Shown piece by piece: positions 1 to 8,892 of a DNA stretch of 64,000 nucleotides. The notes under the pieces were generated by a model. The model saw only the letters and a list, made by a program, of their open reading frames with translations, was not told the origin of the DNA and did not search any database. Each line of letters begins with the position of its first letter. The stretch's first letter is position 1. Source of the DNA: Nitrospirillum sp034427435 (lineage in GTDB: Bacteria > Pseudomonadota > Alphaproteobacteria > Azospirillales > Azospirillaceae); the NCBI RefSeq assembly GCF_034427435.1, contig NZ_JAXQNP010000002.1, forward strand, positions 1,364,001-1,428,000. Reading direction: 5' to 3'. Position numbers and translations under genes: made by a program.

Positions 1-702
1 GACCAGCCCCACCGCCGCCTGTCGCAGACCCTGGATGAGGCCATCGAGCGCCGCGCGGCCTTCCTGACCGACTACCAGGACGGATCTTACGCCGACGCCT
101 ATCGCCAGTTCGTGGCCAAAGTGCGGTCGGCGGAGACGGCCAAGGTGCCCGGCGCCGACCAGTTGACCGAGGCCGTGGCCCGCACGCTGTTCAAGCTGAT
201 GGCCTACAAGGACGAGTACGAGGTGGCGCGCCTCTACACCCAGACCGGCTTCCTGGACCAGGTGCGCCAGCAGTTCCAGGGCGACTACAAGCTGGTCTTC
301 CACCTGGCCCCGCCCACGGCGTCGCACACCGACCCGGCCACGGGCGAGGTGCGCAAGCGCGCCTTCGGGCCCTGGATGCTGACGGCCTTTCGCCTGCTGG
401 CCCGCCTGAAGGGCCTGCGTGGCACGGCCCTGGACATCTTCGGCCGCACGGCGGAACGGCGCATGGAGCGCCAGTTGATCGTGGACTTCCGCGCCACGGT
501 GGAGGAGCTGCTGGCCGGCCTCACCGAGGACAACCATGCGTTGGCCGTGGAAATCGCCGAGCTGCCGCAGAAAATCCGCGGCTACGGCCACGTCAAGGAG
601 AAGGCCTACGCCGAGGTCAAGGCCAAGGAGCAGGCCCTACTGCGCGACTGGCGGGCCCCCGCCGGCACGCCCGGCCGCTCCGCGCCCCTGGCCGCGGAAT
701 AA
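1..702 (+). CDS. Indolepyruvate ferredoxin oxidoreductase family protein, C-terminal part (5' end outside window)
   Basis: The reading frame is open from the first base, so only the last 233 codons are present. The residues match the C-terminal region (DUF6537 type) that ends the fused indolepyruvate:ferredoxin oxidoreductases, with features such as the AVARTLFKLMAYKDEYEVARL stretch near residues 58-77 and a GPWM motif near residue 123. The full enzyme oxidatively decarboxylates aryl-pyruvates (indolepyruvate from tryptophan transamination) to aryl-acetyl-CoA with ferredoxin as acceptor. The thiamine-binding and iron-sulfur parts lie upstream of the window and cannot be checked. A GTG at 112 could be taken for a start but lies inside the continuing frame. 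Family assignment rests on recognition of the tail only. Confidence 0.8.
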   Translation, partial: DQPHRRLSQTLDEAIERRAAFLTDYQDGSYADAYRQFVAKVRSAETAKVPGADQLTEAVARTLFKLMAYKDEYEVARLYTQTGFLDQVRQQFQGDYKLVFHLAPPTASHTDPATGEVRKRAFGPWMLTAFRLLARLKGLRGTALDIFGRTAERRMERQLIVDFRATVEELLAGLTEDNHALAVEIAELPQKIRGYGHVKEKAYAEVKAKEQALLRDWRAPAGTPGRSAPLAAE

Positions 703-813
703 GCCGGGGCTGGAAGTGGAAGGGCGGCCCGCGACAAAGACCTGTCGCGGGCCGAGGCTTGGGGTCTATGGTTGGCGCCAGGTGAGGACGCCTCATTTCC
801 AAGGACGGATGGC

Positions 814-2061
814 ATGGACAGCAAGGTTGGCGTGGGGGAGGCTGGTATCGAGCCGGTGACCCTGGAGGATGTGCGGGCGGCGGCCTTGGCGCTGGGTGGC
901 CAGGTGATCGACACCCCCTGCATACCCTCGCGCACGCTGTCGCGCATCGCCGGCTGCGAAATTTGGGTGAAGTTCGAGAACCTGCAGTTCACCGCCAGCT
1001 TCAAGGAACGCGGCGCCCTGAACCGCCTGCTGTCCCTGACGGAGGAGGAGCGGCGGCGCGGCGTCATCGCCATGTCCGCCGGCAACCATGCCCAGGGTGT
1101 GGCCTACCATGCCGGCCGCCTGGGCATTCCCGCCACCATCGTGATGCCCGAGGGCACCCCCTTCATCAAGGTGGAGCATACGGAGAACTTCGGCGCCAAG
1201 GTGGTGCTGAAGGGGGCGGTGCTGGCCGAGGCGGCGGCGGAGGCCGAGCGCCTGCAGAAGGAACACGGCTACGTCTTCGTCCACCCCTATGACGACCCGC
1301 TGGTCATCGCCGGCCAGGGCACGGTGGCGCTGGAGATGCTGAACGCCGCGCCCGACCTGGACGTGCTGCTGGTGCCGGTGGGCGGCGGCGGCCTCATCTC
1401 CGGCATGGCCGTGGCGGCCAAGGCCCGCAAGCCGGACATCGAGGTCATCGGCGTGGAGGTCACGGCCTACCCGCCCATGTATCAGGCCCTGCACAACCTG
1501 CCGGTCAGCGTGGGCGGCGACACCATCGCCGAGGGCATCGCCGTCAAGAACGTGGGCGCCACCACCCTGGAGATCGTCCGCCGCAAGGTGGACGACATCA
1601 TCCTGGTGGAGGATTGGGAGGTGGAACGGGCCGTGGCCCTGTTCCTGAACATCGAGAAGACGGTGTCGGAGGGGGCGGGGGCGGCAGGCCTGGCCGCCGC
1701 CCTGAAGCATCCGGAGCGCTTCGCCGGGCGCAAGGTGGGCCTGGTGCTGTCCGGCGGCAACATCGACAGCCGCGTCCTGGCCAGCGTCATCCTGCGCCAG
1801 TTGGTGCGCGAGGGTCGCATCGTCACCCTGCGCGTGGTCATCCCCGACCGGCCGGGCGCCCTGGGCCGCATCACCACCCTGATCGGCGAGGCCGGCGGCA
1901 ACATCATCGAGGCCGTGCACCAGCGCCTGTTCAGCACCGCCAACGTCAAGGCCACCGACATCGACATCACGGTCGAATGCCGCTCCGCCAACCACGCCGG
2001 CCGGGTGGTCGACGCGCTGCGCAGCAATGGTTTTCAAGTCAAGCCCCTGGCGGGGGAGTAA
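814..2061 (+). CDS. ilvA: Threonine ammonia-lyase with C-terminal ACT domain
   Basis: PLP-dependent deamination of threonine to 2-oxobutyrate, the first step towards isoleucine. The 415-residue protein has the fold-type II PLP motif ASFKERGALNRL (the Lys forms the Schiff base) at about residues 60-71, the SAGNHAQG phosphate loop, a Gly-rich GGGGLISG segment and a C-terminal ACT domain starting at VVIPDRPGALGRI. This is the short single-ACT form. I chose ATG 814 because AAGGA at 801-805 lies 8 bases upstream; the frame is open back to a TTG at 772 with no ribosome site. The gene is convergent with folB, 24 bases away. Biosynthetic versus catabolic role cannot be told from sequence alone. Confidence 0.88.
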   Translation: MDSKVGVGEAGIEPVTLEDVRAAALALGGQVIDTPCIPSRTLSRIAGCEIWVKFENLQFTASFKERGALNRLLSLTEEERRRGVIAMSAGNHAQGVAYHAGRLGIPATIVMPEGTPFIKVEHTENFGAKVVLKGAVLAEAAAEAERLQKEHGYVFVHPYDDPLVIAGQGTVALEMLNAAPDLDVLLVPVGGGGLISGMAVAAKARKPDIEVIGVEVTAYPPMYQALHNLPVSVGGDTIAEGIAVKNVGATTLEIVRRKVDDIILVEDWEVERAVALFLNIEKTVSEGAGAAGLAAALKHPERFAGRKVGLVLSGGNIDSRVLASVILRQLVREGRIVTLRVVIPDRPGALGRITTLIGEAGGNIIEAVHQRLFSTANVKATDIDITVECRSANHAGRVVDALRSNGFQVKPLAGE

Positions 2062-2085
2062 TCCCCCTCCACGACGGTCGCCGGA

Positions 2086-2553
2086 TCACCGCTGCCGTGT
2101 GATCTCAATCCCGGCGGAGGCCGCGTCGGGGAAGACGTCCAGCTTTTCCACGCGCACGGTGACGCTGTGCACCCGGGTGTCCTTCAGCAGGCGCTGGGCC
2201 ACCGTTTCAGCGAAGGTTTCCACCAGGTTCAGGTGGCCCTGGGCCGCCAGGTCGCGGACGATGTTGACGCCGTCCTCATAGGACACCACGTCGGCGATGT
2301 CGTCACGGCGCTGGCCTTGGCGGTCTTGCACCATCATGTCCAGGTTCACGCGCAGGCGCTGGGCCTGGCGCTTCTCATGGTCATAGATGCCGATGATGGC
2401 CATCACCACCAGGTCGCGCACGAAGATGCGGGCCAGGGCGGGGCTCGCCACTGGTGACGTGGCCAGCGGCGGGTTTGCGATGGCGGGGGAGCGGACCTGG
2501 GCGGGCGCGGCCTTCGCGGCCGTGCCCGTCACTTGGGCGAAGAGCGTGTTCAT
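2086..2553 (-). CDS. folB: Dihydroneopterin aldolase
   Basis: Folate pathway enzyme that splits 7,8-dihydroneopterin to 6-hydroxymethyl-dihydropterin and glycolaldehyde. The recognisable core is IFVRDLVVMAIIGIYDHEKR (the G-Y-x-x-E motif), followed by DVVSYEDGVNIV and LVETFAETVAQRLL. The 155-residue product has an N-terminal extension of about 40 Ala/Pro-rich residues before the core. ATG 2553 is chosen because GAGGAG lies 6-7 bases upstream; a longer frame to 2601 would overlap the ccrM stop. It lies 44 bases downstream of ccrM on the same strand and is probably co-transcribed with it. Confidence 0.87.
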   Translation of the reverse strand: MNTLFAQVTGTAAKAAPAQVRSPAIANPPLATSPVASPALARIFVRDLVVMAIIGIYDHEKRQAQRLRVNLDMMVQDRQGQRRDDIADVVSYEDGVNIVRDLAAQGHLNLVETFAETVAQRLLKDTRVHSVTVRVEKLDVFPDAASAGIEITRQR

Positions 2554-2597
2554 GGGCCGCTCCTCTACCACCCCCGGCGCAGGGCGGGAAGGGTCGC

Positions 2598-3737
2598 TCA
2601 ATGCATCTCGGCGATGACGCGCTGGCGCAGCATGTCGATGGGGGCCAGCTGGCCGCCCTCGACATAGTGCCAGAAGGTCCAGCCGTTGCAGGCCGGCAGG
2701 CCCTGCATGGCGGCGCCCACCTTGTGGATGGACCCGTTGTGCTCGCCCAGATGGTTGGCGCCCACCAGGGTGCCGTCGGCCTTGATGCGGGCGCTGTGGC
2801 GGCGGCGGGTGTCATAGAGGGTGGTGCCGGGCTGCAGCAGGCCGCGCTCCACCAGCCAGCCGAAGGGCACGCGCGGCTGGGCGCGCTTGGACGGCGGCTC
2901 CAGCAATTCGGCCTCGGCCGCTGGCTCCACCGCCGCGATGCGCGACAGGGCCACCTCGGCGTAGGTCTTCTCCCGCTCGATGCCGATCCAGTTGCGGCGC
3001 AGGCGCTTGGCCACCGCCCCCGTGGTGCCGGTGCCGAAGAAGGGGTCCAGCACGGTGTCGCCCACGCGGGTGGAGCTGGACAGCACGCGGTACAGCAGGG
3101 CCTCCGGCTTCTGGGTAGGGTGGGCCTTGTTGCCGTCGGCGTCGCGCAGACGCTCCGACCCCGTGCACAGCGGGAACAGCCAGTCGCTGCGCATCTGCAG
3201 CTCTTCATTCAGGTTCTTCATCGCCTCATAGGCGAAGAAGTACTTGGCGTCCTGCGACTTGGCCGCCCAGATCATGGTCTCGTGGGCGTTGGTGAAGCGC
3301 TTGCCCCGGAAGTTGGGCATGGGGTTGGTCTTGCGCCAGATGATGTCGTTCAGGATCCAGTAGCCCAGGTCCTGCAGGATGGCGCCCACGCGGAAGATGT
3401 TGTGGTAGCTGCCGATGACCCACAGCGTGCCGTCGTCCTTCAGCGCGTGGCGGGCGGCGGCCAGCCAGTCACGGGTGAAGCGGTCGTAGGTGGCGAAGTC
3501 GGCGAAGCGGTCCCATTCCTCATCCACGCCGTCGACGCGGGTGTGGTTGGGCCGCATCAGGTCGCCCGACAGCTGCAGGTTATAGGGCGGGTCGGCGAAC
3601 ACCATGTCGACCGATCCGGCCGGCAGACCCTGCATCAGGGAAACGCAGTCGCCCACAAGTATCCGGTTGGCGGGTGCAGCCTCGCGCACCTTGGATTTGG
3701 TCTTGGAGTCAGTACGGGTTTCCGGGGTCTTCAACAT
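2598..3737 (-). CDS. ccrM: Cell-cycle regulated GANTC-specific adenine DNA methyltransferase
   Basis: Methylates adenine in GANTC; in alphaproteobacteria it acts as a cell-cycle epigenetic regulator. The 379-residue protein has the catalytic DPPYN motif at about residues 49-53 and the SAM-binding DPFFGTGTTG at about 231-240, i.e. catalytic motif before SAM motif, as in the beta class. The C-terminal ~100 residues (RVPFGWLVERGLL to the end) correspond to the extra DNA-binding domain that separates CcrM from restriction-type methyltransferases. ATG 3737 (MLKTPETRTD) gives the family's usual length; the frame stays open to 3836 but that would run into the rnhB stop. The Shine-Dalgarno is weak. 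Four GANTC sites precede it (3752-3834). Confidence 0.93.
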   Translation of the reverse strand: MLKTPETRTDSKTKSKVREAAPANRILVGDCVSLMQGLPAGSVDMVFADPPYNLQLSGDLMRPNHTRVDGVDEEWDRFADFATYDRFTRDWLAAARHALKDDGTLWVIGSYHNIFRVGAILQDLGYWILNDIIWRKTNPMPNFRGKRFTNAHETMIWAAKSQDAKYFFAYEAMKNLNEELQMRSDWLFPLCTGSERLRDADGNKAHPTQKPEALLYRVLSSSTRVGDTVLDPFFGTGTTGAVAKRLRRNWIGIEREKTYAEVALSRIAAVEPAAEAELLEPPSKRAQPRVPFGWLVERGLLQPGTTLYDTRRRHSARIKADGTLVGANHLGEHNGSIHKVGAAMQGLPACNGWTFWHYVEGGQLAPIDMLRQRVIAEMH

Positions 3738-3751
3738 GGGGAGTATTCGCC

Positions 3752-3834
3752 GAATCGGGGGTTGATTTTTGCCGACAATGAGTTGGCCCCGAGTCGCCGT
3801 CAATGTATATTTTTTGCCAAGAGTCAGTAGAGTC
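3752..3834 (-). promoter_or_regulatory. Cluster of four GANTC methylation sites upstream of ccrM
   Basis: GAATC at 3752-3756 and GAGTC at 3791-3795, 3821-3825 and 3830-3834; the last overlaps the rnhB stop codon. A fifth site (3706-3710) lies just inside ccrM. Random expectation is roughly one GANTC per 256 positions. In Caulobacter the ccrM promoter contains GANTC sites and responds to methylation state; a similar feedback here is inferred. I see no clear CtrA box (TTAA-N7-TTAA). Confidence 0.6.
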
Positions 3835-4522
3835 AAAGGTTTAGGGCGAGTTGTTCTGAAATTGGAGCAAATGTACGGCGGTGAACGGGCGTGACCCCCA
3901 ATATCTTGATTGCGTCACGATGTTCGGCCGTGCCGTAACCGGCGTTGCGTTCCCACCCATAACCGGGGTGGGACAGGGCCAGATCCGTCATCAAACGGTC
4001 CCGCGTCACCTTGGCGATGATCGACGCGGCGGCGATGGACAGGCTCAGCGCGTCGCCGCTGACCAGGGTGGTGATGCGGGGGCAGGGCAGGCCCACGGGG
4101 CGCTGGTTGCCGTCCACCAGGGCATGAACGGGGGTGGGGCCGCCATCGGCCGCCAACTGCTCCACCGCCCGGCGCATGGCCAGGAAGGTGGCTTGCAGGA
4201 TGTTGACGGTGTCGATCTCCTCCACGCTGCTGATGCCGACCCCCACCCGGGCGTTGGCGCGGATGGCGTCGAACAGGGCCTCGCGCGCGGCGGCGGTCAG
4301 CTTCTTGCTGTCGTTGATGCCGGCGCACCAGGCGGGCGCCTCGGTTCCCACCGGCAGGATGACGGCGGCCGCCACCACCGGGCCCGCCAGGGGGCCGCGC
4401 CCGGCCTCATCCACGCCGCAGACCAGGCTGTCGGGGCCGTGACCGGCGTCCAATTCGTGCCGCAGGGTGGGCGGGCCCAGGTGGATGATGATTTCGGAGG
4501 CGGGCTTGCGGGGGCGGGGCAT
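3833..4522 (-). CDS. rnhB: Ribonuclease HII
   Basis: Cleaves RNA embedded in DNA-RNA hybrids, including single ribonucleotides. Diagnostic features of the 229-residue protein: VCGVDEAGRGPLAGPVVAAA (first acidic pair and the GRG loop), NDSKKLTAAARE, VDGNQRP and ASIIAKVTRDRLM. ATG 4522 (MPRPRKPASE) gives a normal RNase HII length with a short N-terminal tail; an upstream extension to 4771 would be Arg-rich and non-homologous. It lies 95 bases before ccrM on the same strand, and its stop codon sits within the GANTC cluster. rnhB next to ccrM is a usual alphaproteobacterial neighbourhood. Confidence 0.92.
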   Translation of the reverse strand: MPRPRKPASEIIIHLGPPTLRHELDAGHGPDSLVCGVDEAGRGPLAGPVVAAAVILPVGTEAPAWCAGINDSKKLTAAAREALFDAIRANARVGVGISSVEEIDTVNILQATFLAMRRAVEQLAADGGPTPVHALVDGNQRPVGLPCPRITTLVSGDALSLSIAAASIIAKVTRDRLMTDLALSHPGYGWERNAGYGTAEHRDAIKILGVTPVHRRTFAPISEQLALNL

Positions 4523-4633
4523 GGGATACAGGCTTTGGCTTAAGGGGAATGGCGGGCCGCCATGATGGCGGCGGCGCCCATGCCGGGCAAGGCCCCCGCG
4601 CCGTTCCCGCCGCGGGAGCCCCGGACGGCGCGG

Positions 4634-4647
4634 TTGAGGCAGATCAT
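4634..4647 (+). promoter_or_regulatory. Possible FNR/FixK-type box upstream of hemN
   Basis: The sequence TTGAGGCAGATCAT matches TTGA-N6-TCAA with one mismatch and starts 85 bases before the hemN ATG. hemN is a classical target of FNR-family oxygen regulators, which makes the site plausible. The same bases resemble the tail (TTGAGGCAGAT) of a dispersed repeat at 32085-32095, so the match may have another origin. Confidence 0.35.
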
Positions 4648-4718
4648 TTTGCCACCGACGCATCAGGCGCAGCATGCGGCCATCCCGCTTCCCGCCCCTT
4701 TTCTCGTCAGGCCGTCCC

Positions 4719-6125
4719 ATGCGCCCCGATCTCGTCGCCAAGTACCGTAACCAGCGCGTTCCCCGGTACACCAGCTATCCGCCGTCGCCGCAGTTCAGCG
4801 CGGCGGTCACGGCCGATGACTATCGCCGCTGGCTGGGGCAACTGACGGCGGCCGACACCCTGTCGCTCTACCTGCATGTCCCCTTCTGCCGCAGCATGTG
4901 CTGGTACTGCGGCTGTCACACCACTGTGGTGAACCATGAGGCGCCCATCCGCCGCTACCAGGCGGCGCTGGAGGCGGAGATCGACGCCGTGGCAGGCGCC
5001 CTGGTCCCCGACTCCACGCTGTCCAGGGGGGGCGGCCTGCCTCCCGTCACCCACATTCATTTCGGGGGCGGAACGCCCACCCTGCTGCCGCCCGATGCCT
5101 TCCTGTCGCTCATGGACCGGCTGGCCCTACGCTTCGGCCGCCCGGCGGCGACGGCGGAGATCGCGGTGGAGATCGACCCGCGGACCCTGACCCCGGCCAT
5201 GGCGGTGGCCCTGGGGCAGGGGGGCGTCACCCGTGCCAGCCTGGGCGTGCAGAGTTTCGATGAACGGGTGCAGCGCGCCATCAACCGCATACAGCCCTAC
5301 GCCGCCACGGCGGAGGCGGTGGCCCGCCTGCGCCAGGCCGGCGTCGGCGGCATCAACCTGGATCTGATCTACGGCCTGCCGCACCAGACGGTGGAAAGCT
5401 GTGTTCAATCGGTGACCCAGGCCCTGGAGCTGGCGCCGGACCGGCTCAGCGTCTTCGGCTATGCCCACATGCCGTCGCTGAAGGGCCATCAGGCGCGCAT
5501 CGACACCAGCGCCCTGCCCGGCGCCACCCAGCGGACGGAGCAGGCGGCCGCCATGGCGGACGTGCTGGAGGCGGCGGGCTATGCCGCCATCGGCCTGGAC
5601 CACTACGCCCGCAAGGACGACGTCATGGCCACGGCCTATGCCGCCGGCCGCCTGAAACGGAATTTCCAGGGCTACACGGTGGACACGGCCACGGCGCTGC
5701 TGGGCTTCGGCGCCTCCGCCATCGGCCGCACGCGCGGCGGCTACATCCAGAACCGGGTGGAGGTGCCGGCCTATCTCAAGGCGTGGGAAGCCCATGGGGA
5801 GGGGGATGGCCAGGGCTGGGCGGTGGCCAAGGGTCTGGCGCTGACCGATGATGACCGGCTGCGTGCCGACATCATCGAACAACTGATGTGCCGCTTCTCC
5901 GTCGACCTGGAAGAAACCTGCCGCCGCCATGGCGGTTCTTTGGAAGAGGTCTTGACGCCGGAGACCCGCCACGCCTTGGCCGTGCTGGCGGACGATGATA
6001 TGATCATCTGTGACAAAACGAGGGTGGAGGTCCGGGAGGAGGCCCGGCCTTTGGTTCGGAGTGTCGCGGTCCTGTTCGATGCCTATTTCGATCCAGGATC
6101 GGGCCGTCACAGCTACGCCGTGTAG
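4719..6125 (+). CDS. hemN: Oxygen-independent coproporphyrinogen III dehydrogenase
   Basis: Radical SAM enzyme that converts coproporphyrinogen III to protoporphyrinogen IX without O2. The 468-residue protein starts with the HemN-typical KYRNQRVPRYTSYPP segment and carries the 4Fe-4S/SAM motif in CRSMCWYCGC (about residues 62-71), GGGTPTLL, the SLGVQSFDERVQ segment and NLDLIYGLPHQT. Length and N-terminal motif separate true HemN from HemW. ATG 4719 is preferred over 4674 because homology starts at MRPDLVAKY. It is monocistronic, with a possible anaerobic-regulator box upstream. Confidence 0.93.
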   Translation: MRPDLVAKYRNQRVPRYTSYPPSPQFSAAVTADDYRRWLGQLTAADTLSLYLHVPFCRSMCWYCGCHTTVVNHEAPIRRYQAALEAEIDAVAGALVPDSTLSRGGGLPPVTHIHFGGGTPTLLPPDAFLSLMDRLALRFGRPAATAEIAVEIDPRTLTPAMAVALGQGGVTRASLGVQSFDERVQRAINRIQPYAATAEAVARLRQAGVGGINLDLIYGLPHQTVESCVQSVTQALELAPDRLSVFGYAHMPSLKGHQARIDTSALPGATQRTEQAAAMADVLEAAGYAAIGLDHYARKDDVMATAYAAGRLKRNFQGYTVDTATALLGFGASAIGRTRGGYIQNRVEVPAYLKAWEAHGEGDGQGWAVAKGLALTDDDRLRADIIEQLMCRFSVDLEETCRRHGGSLEEVLTPETRHALAVLADDDMIICDKTRVEVREEARPLVRSVAVLFDAYFDPGSGRHSYAV

Positions 6126-6266
6126 ATTTTTTTCAGAAATTTTCAAGATGGGGCGGATTGACGCGCCCGCGAAGCGCCCCTGCTTGCCTGCCTGCTTTCA
6201 CAATGCGCCTTAGAAGACTGAAAACAAACAGTCCCACAGGTTAACGGAGGAGAGCCCCGAACCCGC

Positions 6267-6281
6267 TGCTGCAATGCAGCA
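6267..6281. promoter_or_regulatory. 15-base palindrome, candidate operator
   Basis: TGCTGCA-A-TGCAGCA: seven-base perfect arms around one central base, about 470 bases upstream of tonB. TonB operons are usually iron-regulated, but the sequence is not assigned here to any specific regulator. Confidence 0.35.
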
Positions 6282-6509
6282 TTATGGCGATCGTGCCCCG
6301 CGAAAGTTGCATGAAATTACGAAGGCTGGCTGGTTTAAGACAGGCAGTGACCGAGAGAGTCATTTCCTGCATACCTGCCGCTTGCGTGCGTCTTAGAAAT
6401 CGGGCATACGAAAACCCAACAAGGTTCGACTGTGAAGGTCGACAACGATCGCGAGCGGTGTTCAGGTCCGGGAAAGACGGGCCGTGGTGCTTGGGGCTAG
6501 CGCTCGTCA

Positions 6510-6524
6510 GGTTATGAAATAACC
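6510..6524. promoter_or_regulatory. 15-base inverted repeat, candidate operator
   Basis: GGTTAT-GAA-ATAACC: six-base perfect arms, 226 bases before the tonB start. It could be a regulator site or a small hairpin; regulator unknown. Confidence 0.35.
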
Positions 6525-6749
6525 GGATGCGCGCTACGGGTGCCGGATACTGCTTCGCAAACGAATTGGAGGCAGATGTGGGAAGGTCGGTGTTGGTCGA
6601 CCCCAGGATCGCAGTTCGATGTCCAGGTGAACCCCCGGTTCCGGACGTCGCGGATTCCACCCGCTCTGCCGCCCATGAATCACTTCCGCTCGGATGCGCC
6701 GTGGCGTTTTCCGATGCGGTGTCTTCCTTCGTGATGTGACCGCAGGAAA

Positions 6750-7412
<663 letters not shown>

Positions 7413-7493
7413 CAGTTCAAGAAAACCGGGGCCTCTTAGACGCTGATGCGCAAGGGTTCCTCATCCCCTCAACCCAAATGTGTTGGAATTGTC

Positions 7494-8417
7494 ATGAGCA
7501 TTAGGGAGCGTTTCAAGCTGACCGCCGGTTCCATGGTGCGCTTTGCCATGGTCGCCCTGGTCGTCGGTACCTTCACCTCGGTCGCGGTCGCCCAGACCAC
7601 GACCCCGTCCACCGACAGCTCGGCCCCGGCCGCCGCCGCTCCGGCCGCTGACCCGGCCGCTCCGGCCGCCGCGCCCGCCGCTGACGCCGCCGCCAGCGAC
7701 GTCGCCGCCCCGCCGGCCGCCACCGCGACCGTCGAGAACCCCTACGGCCTGAACGCCCTGTGGAACGGCGGTGACTTCGTGTCCCGCGGCGTGCTGATGA
7801 TCATGGTCATCATGATGACCGGCACCTGGTACATCATCGTCACCAAGCTGATCGAGCAGACCCTGCTGCTGCGCTCCGCCGGTCAGGCCGATAAGTCCTT
7901 CTGGACCGCCCCGTCCCTGGCCGATGGCGCCGCCAAGCTGAACAAGAACAGCGTTTTCCGCATGCTGGTCGAAGACGGCCTGCGCGCCACCGAGCACCAT
8001 GAGGGCACCCTGGTCGACCAGATCGACCTGCACACCTGGGTGACCATGCAGCTGCAGCGCTCGGTCGACAGCATCAGCAACCGCATGAAGTCCGGCCTGG
8101 CCTTCCTGGCCACCGTGGGCTCGACCGGTCCGTTCGTCGGTCTGTTCGGCACGGTGTGGGGCATCTATCACGCCCTGACCAACATCGGCATCGCCGGTCA
8201 GGCCTCGATCGACAAGGTCGCCGGCCCCGTCGGTGAAGCGCTGATCATGACCGCCATCGGTCTGGCCGTCGCCGTGCCCGCCGTGCTGGGTTACAACTGG
8301 CTGCTGAGCCGCAACAAGACCGCCATGGACCGCGTCCGCAACTTCTCCGCCGACCTGCACGCCCTGCTGGTCAGCGGCGGCCGTCTCGGCGCCGGCAAGT
8401 CCGCCCGGAGCGCGTAA
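7494..8417 (+). CDS. exbB: TonB-system proton channel ExbB (MotA/TolQ/ExbB family)
   Basis: Inner-membrane proton channel subunit powering TonB. The 307-residue product begins with a signal-like hydrophobic segment (MVRFAMVALVVGTFTSVAVA) and a 50-residue Ala/Pro-rich periplasmic stretch, then three membrane spans. The conserved MotA/TolQ/ExbB core FLATVGSTGPFVGLFGTVWG is followed by GEALIMTAIGLAVAVPAVLGYN. ATG 7494 (MSIRERF) is preferred over ATG 7446, which adds 16 residues ahead of the export signal; the Shine-Dalgarno is poor for either. exbD follows after 3 bases, implying translational coupling. Confidence 0.9.
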   Translation: MSIRERFKLTAGSMVRFAMVALVVGTFTSVAVAQTTTPSTDSSAPAAAAPAADPAAPAAAPAADAAASDVAAPPAATATVENPYGLNALWNGGDFVSRGVLMIMVIMMTGTWYIIVTKLIEQTLLLRSAGQADKSFWTAPSLADGAAKLNKNSVFRMLVEDGLRATEHHEGTLVDQIDLHTWVTMQLQRSVDSISNRMKSGLAFLATVGSTGPFVGLFGTVWGIYHALTNIGIAGQASIDKVAGPVGEALIMTAIGLAVAVPAVLGYNWLLSRNKTAMDRVRNFSADLHALLVSGGRLGAGKSARSA

Positions 8418-8420
8418 ACC

Positions 8421-8867
8421 ATGGGGATGAACGTCGCTTCCGGCGATGCTGATGATGATGGCGAGGTCGTATCCGCGATCAATACGACCCCCCTCGTCGA
8501 CATCATGCTGGTGCTGCTGATCATCTTCCTGATCACGGTCCCCGTCGTGACCCACACGGTGCCGGTGGACCTTCCCAAGGAACGTAATCAGCCAACCAAG
8601 ACGAAACCGGAAAACATCGTCATCGCGGTAAACCGGGACGGCGACATCTTCTGGAACGAAACCAAGATACCGGACTACACGACCCTGCTTGACAAGCTCA
8701 AGGTGCGGGCCGTGGACAAGCCCCAGCCGGAAGTCCACATCCGTGGCGACAAGAACGCGCGCTACGAATATGTGGGTCGGGTTGTGGTTGCCGCCCAGCG
8801 GGCCGGTATCGTGAAGATCGGTTTCATCACCGAGCCGCCGGCGGGCGCGATCCCGACCGCGCAGTAA
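8421..8867 (+). CDS. exbD: ExbD biopolymer transport protein, first copy
   Basis: Partner of ExbB in the TonB motor. The 148-residue protein has the ExbD/TolR signature AINTTPLVDIMLVLLIIFLI, with the membrane-embedded proton-carrying Asp within PLVD, and a C-terminal periplasmic domain ending near VVVAAQRAGIVKIGFITE. It directly follows exbB and precedes a second exbD. Paired, diverged exbD genes are known in several proteobacterial TonB operons, where the second copy may serve particular transporters. Confidence 0.92.
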   Translation: MGMNVASGDADDDGEVVSAINTTPLVDIMLVLLIIFLITVPVVTHTVPVDLPKERNQPTKTKPENIVIAVNRDGDIFWNETKIPDYTTLLDKLKVRAVDKPQPEVHIRGDKNARYEYVGRVVVAAQRAGIVKIGFITEPPAGAIPTAQ

Positions 8868-8892
8868 CGGTTCCGCCGAAGGAGTTTGAGCC

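Larger units (their letters stand above)
6126..6749. other. 624-base stretch without a convincing gene; leader region of the tonB operon
   Basis: This stretch is visibly less G+C-rich than its neighbours. A 178-codon open frame on the minus strand (6241-6777) has no recognisable domain and runs into tonB, so I do not call it. Two near-perfect palindromes (6267-6281 and 6510-6524) are candidate operators. No clear sigma-70 promoter could be fixed by eye. Confidence 0.5.

Noticed and set aside
2454..3830. 458-codon plus-strand frame opposite ccrM
   Set aside because: CcrM motifs are clear on the minus strand; this is its mirror frame.
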